A stretch of DNA of 23,848 nt from a virus: IMG/VR virus record IMGVR_UViG_3300021964_000535, positions 1 through 23,848 of that record. One strand, written 5' to 3'. This document shows, one piece after another, positions 15,352-23,023 of this stretch. The notes beneath the pieces were generated by a model. It did no database searches, was not told the DNA's origin, and saw nothing but the letters and a program-made list of their open reading frames with translations. Made by a program: the position numbers and the translations under genes. Position 1 is the first letter of the stretch. Each line of letters opens with the position of its first letter.

Positions 15352-15839
15352 TTGTTGAAGCCTATTTGCCTAATTGGAAAGACTACGAAGAAATTTATAA
15401 TGAATGGTCTGAAAAGAACAAAGAAAATTACAATACAGATAGTACTACCGTAGGGTTTGATATTGGACAACCAGGTATACCTAATGCATTTGATTCAAAA
15501 ATAAAAGAAGATTATAATAAAGCAATACAAAGTATTATACCTAACTGGAATTTTGGAAAGATATTAAACATCTGGGGTGTATATTATAGAGATTTCGGAT
15601 ATCAAACACTACATAGACACAATCAAGATAGTGTTGCTACAATTTTATATTTCGATACACAACCTGAAGAAGATAAGTTGACAACACTAAACGGTTTAAT
15701 GTATACTATATATGATGATGTTCATAGAACATTTAAGCCTGAACCAGGCAAATTAATTTTAATGAACTGGGACGTATGGCATGGAGTATATCCTGCTAAA
15801 GAGCCTAGAAGAAGTTTTATGGTGGACTTTGCTACATGA
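15348..15839 (+). CDS. 2-oxoglutarate/Fe(II)-dependent oxygenase-like protein
   Basis: A 163-aa protein of the small phage 2OG-Fe(II) oxygenase type. Key residues: H89, H91 and D94 (LHRHNQDS) as candidates for the first metal ligands, H145 in WHGVYP as the distal His, and R154/R155 before SFMVDF as a candidate 2-oxoglutarate-binding Arg. GKLILMN upstream of the distal His is also typical. Substrate unknown; members hydroxylate small molecules, sugars or protein side chains. Strong Shine-Dalgarno (AGGAAGGA), 4-nt overlaps with HldE and HldD. Its position between the two heptose genes suggests it acts on the same pathway or on the acceptor, which is inference. Confidence 0.75.
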   Translation: MIVEAYLPNWKDYEEIYNEWSEKNKENYNTDSTTVGFDIGQPGIPNAFDSKIKEDYNKAIQSIIPNWNFGKILNIWGVYYRDFGYQTLHRHNQDSVATILYFDTQPEEDKLTTLNGLMYTIYDDVHRTFKPEPGKLILMNWDVWHGVYPAKEPRRSFMVDFAT

Positions 15840-16672
15840 ATATATTAATGACAGGAGACGCTGGATTTATCGGTCAAAATCTAGCATTTTATCTAGTTGA
15901 CTGTGGACATAATGTTGAAGGATTTGATTGGAAAGGTCCTGATGTTTTACCTAATCCAGAAAAATTTGATTGGGTAATACACCTAGGTGCTATTAGTTCT
16001 ACAACAGAAACAGATGTAGAGAAAGTGCTTAAACAAAATTATGAATTCACAATGAATCTAATTCAAATATGTGATAAATTTGGTGTTAACATGCAAATAG
16101 CAAGTTCTGCTAGTGTATACGGTCCGGGGTTAGATGGATACAAAGAAGATAGTAAATGTTTGCCCCAAAGTCCTTATGCATGGAGCAAGTATCTTATTGA
16201 TAGATTTTTAATCGAAGCAGGTATCTACAATAAAGAGTTTAACATGAACATTCAAGTGTTTAGGTACTTTAATGTATATGGGCCAAAAGAAGAACACAAA
16301 GGCGATCAAGCAAGTCCTGTACATAAGTTTACTAACCAAGCCAAAAAAGATAAAGTGATAAAAGTTTTTGAAAACAGCGAAAACTATGTTAGAGATTTCA
16401 TTTGTGTAAGTGATGTATGTAGAGTACACGAAAAAATGCTTTCACAAGATACTAGCGGAATATTTAATGTGGGCACAGGAACAACTACAAGTTTCCAAAG
16501 TGTTGCTGACACTATTGCTAATAAGTTTGGAGCAACTATTGAAACTATTCCTATGCCAGAAAAATTAAAAGGACAATATCAAAAATATACTTGTGCAGAC
16601 TTGACAAATTTAAATAAACATTGTAAAATAGAAGAATATATGACAGTTAAGGAATACATTAATGCCTACTAA
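15836..16672 (+). CDS. hldD: ADP-L-glycero-D-manno-heptose 6-epimerase HldD
   Basis: Converts ADP-D-glycero- to ADP-L-glycero-D-manno-heptose, the donor for LPS inner core. The 278-aa extended SDR protein has the nucleotide-binding TGDAGFIG (6-13), SSTTE (54-58), SSASVYG, the catalytic Y114-x3-K118 pair (YAWSK), and FRYFNVYGPKEEHKGDQAS, which parallels the HldD-specific E. coli segment. RDFICVSDV, GIFNVGTG and MPEKLKGQYQ also match. E. coli HldD is 310 aa; this one is trimmed at loops and the C-terminus. The glycine-rich motif has Asp where the usual second Gly is (TGGAGFIG). Overlaps: 4 nt with the oxygenase, 11 nt with the cupin. Confidence 0.92.
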   Translation: MNILMTGDAGFIGQNLAFYLVDCGHNVEGFDWKGPDVLPNPEKFDWVIHLGAISSTTETDVEKVLKQNYEFTMNLIQICDKFGVNMQIASSASVYGPGLDGYKEDSKCLPQSPYAWSKYLIDRFLIEAGIYNKEFNMNIQVFRYFNVYGPKEEHKGDQASPVHKFTNQAKKDKVIKVFENSENYVRDFICVSDVCRVHEKMLSQDTSGIFNVGTGTTTSFQSVADTIANKFGATIETIPMPEKLKGQYQKYTCADLTNLNKHCKIEEYMTVKEYINAY

Positions 16673-17048
16673 TAGACTAAGTGGAAAAGTAGATAAAGGT
16701 TGGGGATATGAACTAATCTTTGCTACCAATGACAAATACTGCGGAAAAATACTTTTCTTTGAAAAGAAAGGTGCAAAGTTTTCAATGCATTTTCACAAAG
16801 AAAAAGATGAAACTTGGTTTATTAACAATGGTAAATTTTTACTTCGTTATGTAGATACAGCAAAAGCAGTAATGTTTACAAAAGAATTAGGACCAGGAGA
16901 TGTTTGGCGTAATCCTCCATTGATGCCACATCAATTAGAAGCATTAGAAGATAACTCTAGTCTTACAGAAGTAAGTACACCAGACAGCGTGGAAGATAAT
17001 TATAGAATTATTCCTGGTGATTCACAAAAAGAAGATAAAACTACTTAG
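16662..17048 (+). CDS. Sugar-type cupin protein
   Basis: A 128-aa single-domain cupin. Motif 1 is complete: G37, H43, H45, E50, G57 in the G(X)5HXH(X)4E(X)6G spacing. Motif 2 around 79-92 has G79, P85/P86 and H90 as the fourth metal ligand. The sequence around KGWGYELIFATND resembles cupins of the phosphomannose-isomerase/nucleotide-sugar type, so it may isomerise, epimerise or bind a sugar phosphate. Last gene of the gp14 operon. AAGGA is 8 nt before ATG. Its stop codon overlaps the end of the opposing 41-aa gene by 8 bp. Confidence 0.82.
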   Translation: MPTNRLSGKVDKGWGYELIFATNDKYCGKILFFEKKGAKFSMHFHKEKDETWFINNGKFLLRYVDTAKAVMFTKELGPGDVWRNPPLMPHQLEALEDNSSLTEVSTPDSVEDNYRIIPGDSQKEDKTT

Positions 17049-17166
17049 TTTTCTTTTTAATATAGCGGTAAGCCGCATATCCAATCAATAGCACAACAAT
17101 AGTACCGATACCATCTACCCAAGATGTTTCGTTCATTGCTCTAATTAGATCTGCTGTGATTTCCAT
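17041..17166 (-). CDS. 41-aa single-pass membrane protein, unknown
   Basis: A 41-residue frame: a polar N-terminus of about 18 residues (MEITADLIRAMNETSWVD), one hydrophobic segment (about 19-37, with IGTIVVLLIGYAAY) and a lysine-rich end (KKKTK), predicting a C-in membrane protein. Its ATG shares one base with the stop of the 1940-aa structural gene (TAATG), so it is very likely translated by coupling, like the 57-aa gene at 380-553. It is too short for usual gene calls. Possible roles are holin-like, membrane anchor or superinfection exclusion; the sequence does not decide. Confidence 0.7.
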   Translation of the reverse strand: MEITADLIRAMNETSWVDGIGTIVVLLIGYAAYRYIKKKTK

Positions 17167-20100
17167 TATGCTTGTGCCTCTGACCAACGTAGAATAATTT
17201 CCCCTGTAACGTCAGTACCGGATGTTTTATACACGTTTAGTGCTAACACATCTGGACCATTTGGAAATGTACCTCTACCACCAAGTGTGGTATTAGTTAA
17301 TTCTTTGATGAATGATAGATCTAGTGTAGATCTTTCGCCTGGTCTAGCAACAAAACCAAAGATAGTTTCGCCTGGTTGTGCAAACGGTGGTTGTGTAAAG
17401 TCAAAGGTTATTATATCTGTACCTTTGGTAAGTGTACTAGAATCAGTACTCTGAGAAAACTGTACTTTATAGTATTCTGTTGAACCATAACTTTCTAATG
17501 ATACACTTGATACTGATGTATTTGCAGGAAATCTAGTTTCACTTGATGCAACTGATGTACCTTGGGTAGCACCCGCCGCTTCCCAACTTGCTTTTGTAAA
17601 CCAAATTTCTGAAGTCGGTGGATTTTTAAATGTTTTTGTAAATGTTAAGTTAATATTACCAACTGTTACGTTTCTTAAACCGTTACTTGAAACATAAATT
17701 GGTCTTAGTGTTCCTGAACCATTACTACCTGTTGTCCAAGTTCCAACTTGTGTAATTGTTGTTCCTGCTGAAAAGTTTACGTTATCACCAACCTCTGTAC
17801 CTAATTCAAATAAACCTGAATTTGCCTGATAAAATGCTTCTGTAACAAAGAATAAATTTCTACCTGCTCTAATAGTATTATCCCAATAATCGTTATTAGA
17901 TCTGTATCCTCTATCAATAGCAACAACCGTTTCTGTAATTGGTGCAAGTGTAGTTGCGGCTCTTGTTATTGTAACCGCACCTGAGTTCCAGTTAACCGAT
18001 CCACCTGGTGCAATCTGTGCGAAACTTGGCTGACCACCTTGTGCAACACCTGTTAATCCTTGCCAGCCAATATCGTCTGGGTTAGCAGGATAGTTTTGTG
18101 GGTTTAAAACTCCTGTTACAACAATGTTACCTGTTTGCCCACCGGCATTAGGTTCTGTGGTAATTTCCAAACCTTCTAGTAGTAACTGTGCTCTATTAAT
18201 TAATTCTCTTTCACCTAAATCACCTACAAGTGCATTACTAACACTTGGTGCAAGTCTAATTAGGAATGATGTAAATGGTGTAGTACCAAATGAAACACCT
18301 GTCGCCGCGTATGAGAATAAGAAACCTCTATCTGAATCAAATCCACCGTCTGTAATAAATGATGAACCCCAGTGTTGAATAATTGGAGTAGTTGTATTAC
18401 TTACAAGTACCAGTCCGGTTTTGGCCGCGTGTGATGCCGCAGGTCCTGCTGTATATGATCTTGTTGCACCTGAAGCAAATTGTTGCAACGGTGCTCCACG
18501 TGTACAGCCTGTAAGTGTCTTTCCTGTAATTCCAGTATAGGTTATTAATTCGTTATCAACGTAAATTGTTCCACCATCTTCTGGAAAATCTGTTGTATCT
18601 TCGAGAAGTAATTCTGTATCCGATATGCCGACATTACTTGATAATTTACCAATAGCACTTTCATTAATAACTTCGTAACGTACAGGTTGGTTACCAGTAC
18701 GCATGTATGCTTCTGTATTGATGTTTGAGTTACGCATTCTATGTGCCATTATAAAATCACCATTACTTCCTCTAAACATATAATCAATAAATCCAGCACC
18801 ATACCATGAATATTGAATTCCAATCATCTGCATGTATGTAACATCTAAGTCATAACCTGATTTACCAGTTCCGTCACAGTTGTCTCTGTTCCACTGACCT
18901 TGTTTTGCTTTTTTATCTACAACCTTAGCCATCTTAGCACCACTAATATCAGTAACTCCTCTAAAGTCAGGTGCTACATTGATACTAGATTGGTTATTAA
19001 CTTTTGTAACAACATGGGTCATACCACGTATAACAATTCTGTCACCGACACTTAATTGATCTTGAAATCTTGTGTTAGTGCCTGTAATTTCGTTTTGATC
19101 TCTATAGGCTGTACAAGTTCCTGATAATTGGAAAGTTGCACTACGTTGTACACAATATAAATTTTTTCCGTTGTATTCAAAGAAAATACCATTTTGATCA
19201 TCATATGTACCTGCTCTTACCACAGACCCGTGCCATGTACGTGTTTGTACCTGTGGGTTATCTGTAAGTGTTGCAGTAGTGGCGCCTAAAATATATTTTG
19301 CTCTTACAGTAAATTGACGTTCATCAATTATACTATCTACACTATAATTTCCGTCATACCCAGGTGTAACAATACCTTTTAATCTAATACCAGCACCAAC
19401 TTGTAGTCCGTGATCTACGTCATCAGTGGTTACTGTAATAACACTATTAACTGCTATACCACTTGCTGTAATGCTTAATAAGTCGTAACTTGGTGCAAAC
19501 AAAGCACCAGTTGTGTACATAATACCTTTACCTGACTGATATCTAATATATTTTTTACTTTGACGTATTGCTTGTGCACCATGAACTGGTGAACCGGTAC
19601 CTAACTGTACACCTCCGTCAAACGGTCTATGAATAAAGAATGCATCTGGTCTTGGATAAACTGTACCTTGTATAGGTTCATCATTGTTTGTACCAGTTGA
19701 AATATTACCTACTGATAATGCTTGATATGATATTTGATCTAAAGCACTTACAGATGTTGCTATAAATGATCCTGCCGCTAGATAGTGATTGTTTGTTCCG
19801 TTGTCAGAAGCAACACTAACAATAAATGTTGACCCTGGTACTAATCCGTGTGGACTACCAAATGATACACTAATTGTTGCAAGTGCATCAAAGTCGATTG
19901 TTGTGCCTTGTGGCAATAATCCTGTTGTGCTTTCTGACATAGATACTGTGCTGTAAACAGTTAGTGTACTGCCTTGCGTCGCACTACCTGTTCCTGTAGA
20001 ATCAACAATATCTCCACTTGCACCTACTGTATCTATAGAAACAATTAAGTCGTTAGCAGGTGACTGACCACCTAAATTTTGCCCAGAAATAGCAATTCTA

Positions 20101-22988
20101 TTTCCTACTTTGTATCCCGTTCCCGGCGTTGCAATAGCACTAATTGTATAAATCCCATTGTTTCTATTAATATCAAAACTTGCACCATTACCACTTGGTG
20201 ATTCATTAAATCCTTCAACTCCAGTAAACGATCCATTACCTGAAACAGCACTACCACTACCGGTAACATTAATAATACCACCAATACTATCAACAGCACC
20301 TGTGACTGTCATAGTAGCATCATTATCTGGACTAGTGCCACCTAGGTCACTACCAAGAATTACAATCTCATCACCTGTTGCATAACCTTCACCACCGTCA
20401 ACTACTGTTCCGGTATAGTTTCCGCCACTAGTTGAAATGTTAAAAATTGCTCCAGTACCAACTAAGTTTGTACCACCGATACTTTCATAAGTTTGACTGT
20501 TTAAACCTGTACCTGAATCTGTAAAAGCAGTAATAGTACCATTGACATCAACAGCAGTAACAGTTAATGTTAAATCGTTAGTAGGACTTGTACCTCCTAA
20601 TTGATCACCACTAATTGTAAGTGTATCTGTAGTAGCAAAGTTTACACCGCCGTCTTGTAGTGTGACGGTATATGTTGTTGCGTCTTTTAATACGTCAACG
20701 CCTGCAAGTGTACCTGAGCCTAATGTTGTGTATGTTAAACCAGTATAGTTTACGTTTGCGTCTGTGCTACTACCACTTGATGTAATAGTTAGAATGTTAC
20801 CAAAACTATCTACGCTATCTACAGTAATCAAACAGTCATGTGTACTATCAAGACCACCAAGTAAAGAACCTAGAACATTAATTCTATCACCTACTCTATA
20901 ATCAGTCGAAGCGTTTGGACTGAATATTTCAACTGTATAGTTTACACCATTTTTTGTAATATTAAATGCCGCACCCGTACCATTACCACCTAGTGTAGTA
21001 CCACCTAAATTTGTATACTGTGCAACACCGTCAAAACCTGTTCCACTAAAAACAAAAGTAATAACTTGTCCTGGAGTATCAGAATCAGTTACACGTATTT
21101 CAATATCGTGTGTACCACTTTGGCCGCCAACTGAACTACCGTCGATTATAATATAATCACCAATTTCATATCCACTACCTGGAGCATTACCTACAACATT
21201 GTAAGTACCATTGGTTAGTGTTACATCAAAACTTGCTCCTGTACCTTGTGGACTTACATTGTTACCTTCAACTCCTGTGTAATCAACATTATCACCAGAT
21301 AGTTCGTCTCCGGTTCCGTTTAACAGTGTAATCTGTTGTCCAGCAACTGTTTGAATAAAGTTTGCATTACCGCCATCATCAATTGCCATGTTTTGTAAAA
21401 CACCAGTTGTGTCTGCTACTGTGATAGTGCTACTTCCTGCAGGAGCATCTTCCGATACATTTAAAGTTAATAAAGGATTTCCGCCTGTTCCAACAACACC
21501 AGTAACCTGAGAGCCGGCTGGAATAAATGCAGATCCTTGATCATCAAGTGGTGCACCTAGTTCTGGAACAGTACCATAGAATGGCAATCTTGATTGGCCA
21601 CTCGGTGTTCCTAGTGCTAGTGTAAAACTACCCTGACTCCCGTTTGATGTAACAGTAAATGTTGGTGCTTCTGAAATGTTAGCACCGGTGTAAAATCCAC
21701 CTTGTCTTACTTGTACATACGGAGTGTATAATATCTCTGGGTTAGTTACACCAACTTTTGATTTTGCGTAATATGTAAATGTGCTTTCAGTAGGAACTCC
21801 TGTAATAATAAATGAGCCTTCTGCTCTTTGGGCACCTTTTATGCTAGGTTCTAAACCTTTAACAGTAACAGGAGTACCAATATCGAATCCATGTGGTCCT
21901 AGTGTGGTTACTGTAATTAATGATTGACCAACTCCGTTTGTACCTGCTGACACGTCTGAAGTAACATTTGATATTGTGGTATCAGTTCCTGGAATTTCAT
22001 ATATAGAAGGATATCCTCGTAACATACCAATGGCTTGCCATTTAGTAGGCTGTAGGCCATACTCAAAGTCAGCGTCAAGCATTGATAAAGGATTACCAAC
22101 TCTGTGACGTTCAATAGCATCAGTACCAAAATCGTATGGTCGTACAGTTTGTTCTGGTTTATCAACAAAGATTTGTAAATTATCAGTTGCTTGATCAGTT
22201 GAAGTATCAGCATATAATTTTAACGTTGTTACATAATCACTGTTTTGTAGATAATTGTAAAAATCTCTATCGTGCTCAAAATCTAATTGTTGAAAATCTC
22301 TGTCTGCTCTGTCAAATTTGATATATTCACTATCAGCAAGTAATCCTGTATCTGTAAAATTATAAAGTACTTTACCTCTAGTAACGTTAGAGATAAGCAG
22401 AATATCTTCTAGTAACACACGACTTGGAATCCTAATACGAGAATATTCGTTGTACTCGGTATCAGGCATTTGTCCTAATCCTGAAGTAATAACATTAATA
22501 GTAATATTTGCAAGAGTTTGTAGACGTGTATCTGCACCTGATTCTGGTGCAGAGCCTGATGTTACTTGAGGAATGGCGCCTTGATATGGTGTAGATTGTG
22601 CTGTTTGAAGTAAAATATTATTAAGAATTAAATTTCTTAAAAATGTGTGAGTTTCGATTTCTGGAGTTCTAGAACCGTCAACCTGTGGAGTATCTCCGTC
22701 CCAATATTTGGTAACAACACTAACAGTTTTTTCATTTCCGCCATAACGTAAGTCATTTTGATATGCATCAATAACATAACCTACATCACGATCACATTTA
22801 TCGCTATCAAATGTGTAACCATTCCAGTCACCGATTCCTTCGATAACTTTTGCATTAATAAATGCTCTAATTTCTGCCTTCATAAAATTGGTGTTAGCAT
22901 CAAAAAGTGCCCAAGCATTAGGATACTTGTTACCTGTATATGATATGCCTGGTGTAAATTTAAATTCTGTGACTCTGGTTCTTGCCAT
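17166..22988 (-). CDS. Large repeat-rich virion structural protein, 1940 aa (tail/baseplate type)
   Basis: I recognise a class of very large marine T4-like virion proteins but cannot assign a T4 number. Layout: a non-repetitive N-terminal part (1 to about 345) with GYVIDAYQNDLRYGGN and DFEYGLQPTKWQAIGMLRGY (ending near 330); three HG-containing modules (near 361-400, 1043-1080, 1190-1230); five tandem units of about 87 residues (about 566-1004); a conserved-looking middle (about 1360-1470) with GYDLDVTYMQMIGIQYSWYG and EAYMRTGNQPVRYEV; and a beta-rich Gly/Thr/Ser C-terminus. No signal peptide or enzymatic motif. Good Shine-Dalgarno (AGGAA) and a late-like box upstream. Probably a tail fibre, baseplate wedge or decoration protein exposed to the host. 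Confidence 0.8.
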   Translation of the reverse strand: MARTRVTEFKFTPGISYTGNKYPNAWALFDANTNFMKAEIRAFINAKVIEGIGDWNGYTFDSDKCDRDVGYVIDAYQNDLRYGGNEKTVSVVTKYWDGDTPQVDGSRTPEIETHTFLRNLILNNILLQTAQSTPYQGAIPQVTSGSAPESGADTRLQTLANITINVITSGLGQMPDTEYNEYSRIRIPSRVLLEDILLISNVTRGKVLYNFTDTGLLADSEYIKFDRADRDFQQLDFEHDRDFYNYLQNSDYVTTLKLYADTSTDQATDNLQIFVDKPEQTVRPYDFGTDAIERHRVGNPLSMLDADFEYGLQPTKWQAIGMLRGYPSIYEIPGTDTTISNVTSDVSAGTNGVGQSLITVTTLGPHGFDIGTPVTVKGLEPSIKGAQRAEGSFIITGVPTESTFTYYAKSKVGVTNPEILYTPYVQVRQGGFYTGANISEAPTFTVTSNGSQGSFTLALGTPSGQSRLPFYGTVPELGAPLDDQGSAFIPAGSQVTGVVGTGGNPLLTLNVSEDAPAGSSTITVADTTGVLQNMAIDDGGNANFIQTVAGQQITLLNGTGDELSGDNVDYTGVEGNNVSPQGTGASFDVTLTNGTYNVVGNAPGSGYEIGDYIIIDGSSVGGQSGTHDIEIRVTDSDTPGQVITFVFSGTGFDGVAQYTNLGGTTLGGNGTGAAFNITKNGVNYTVEIFSPNASTDYRVGDRINVLGSLLGGLDSTHDCLITVDSVDSFGNILTITSSGSSTDANVNYTGLTYTTLGSGTLAGVDVLKDATTYTVTLQDGGVNFATTDTLTISGDQLGGTSPTNDLTLTVTAVDVNGTITAFTDSGTGLNSQTYESIGGTNLVGTGAIFNISTSGGNYTGTVVDGGEGYATGDEIVILGSDLGGTSPDNDATMTVTGAVDSIGGIINVTGSGSAVSGNGSFTGVEGFNESPSGNGASFDINRNNGIYTISAIATPGTGYKVGNRIAISGQNLGGQSPANDLIVSIDTVGASGDIVDSTGTGSATQGSTLTVYSTVSMSESTTGLLPQGTTIDFDALATISVSFGSPHGLVPGSTFIVSVASDNGTNNHYLAAGSFIATSVSALDQISYQALSVGNISTGTNNDEPIQGTVYPRPDAFFIHRPFDGGVQLGTGSPVHGAQAIRQSKKYIRYQSGKGIMYTTGALFAPSYDLLSITASGIAVNSVITVTTDDVDHGLQVGAGIRLKGIVTPGYDGNYSVDSIIDERQFTVRAKYILGATTATLTDNPQVQTRTWHGSVVRAGTYDDQNGIFFEYNGKNLYCVQRSATFQLSGTCTAYRDQNEITGTNTRFQDQLSVGDRIVIRGMTHVVTKVNNQSSINVAPDFRGVTDISGAKMAKVVDKKAKQGQWNRDNCDGTGKSGYDLDVTYMQMIGIQYSWYGAGFIDYMFRGSNGDFIMAHRMRNSNINTEAYMRTGNQPVRYEVINESAIGKLSSNVGISDTELLLEDTTDFPEDGGTIYVDNELITYTGITGKTLTGCTRGAPLQQFASGATRSYTAGPAASHAAKTGLVLVSNTTTPIIQHWGSSFITDGGFDSDRGFLFSYAATGVSFGTTPFTSFLIRLAPSVSNALVGDLGERELINRAQLLLEGLEITTEPNAGGQTGNIVVTGVLNPQNYPANPDDIGWQGLTGVAQGGQPSFAQIAPGGSVNWNSGAVTITRAATTLAPITETVVAIDRGYRSNNDYWDNTIRAGRNLFFVTEAFYQANSGLFELGTEVGDNVNFSAGTTITQVGTWTTGSNGSGTLRPIYVSSNGLRNVTVGNINLTFTKTFKNPPTSEIWFTKASWEAAGATQGTSVASSETRFPANTSVSSVSLESYGSTEYYKVQFSQSTDSSTLTKGTDIITFDFTQPPFAQPGETIFGFVARPGERSTLDLSFIKELTNTTLGGRGTFPNGPDVLALNVYKTSGTDVTGEIILRWSEAQA
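19975..21290 (-). repeat. Five tandem ~87-residue units in the 1940-aa protein
   Basis: Each unit of about 255-270 bp carries a GxGAxF strand, a GYxxGDxI-type turn, an LGGxSPxND-type loop and a DxxGxI strand. GxGAxF anchors fall near 21230, 20965, 20700, 20445 and 20175, and LGG loops near 21115, 20850, 20590, 20330 and 20060. Units 3 and 4 are more diverged at the first anchor. Detected by reading the protein; DNA identity between units looks low, so the duplication is old or under selection to diverge. Confidence 0.75.
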
Positions 22989-23012
22989 TCTATTTTTCCT
23001 ATTATCTTATAC

Positions 23013-23020
23013 TATTTACC
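23013..23020 (-). promoter_or_regulatory. Late-like box GGTAAATA before the 1940-aa gene
   Basis: In the 35-nt gap downstream of the Calx-beta protein. It deviates at two bases from TATAAATA. Predicted +1 near 23007 gives a leader of about 19 nt holding AGGAA. Weak but well placed. Confidence 0.4.
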
Positions 23021-23023
23021 ATA

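Noticed and set aside
17036-17051. AAAACT/AGTTTT hairpin at the cupin/41-aa convergent ends as bidirectional terminator
   Set aside because: Only six A/T-rich pairs with a 4-nt loop. It overlaps both stop codons, so it may be simple coding sequence. Possible but not supported enough.
19975-21290. CRISPR array or nucleotide-level satellite
   Set aside because: The periodicity is in protein sequence with low DNA identity, inside an open reading frame.
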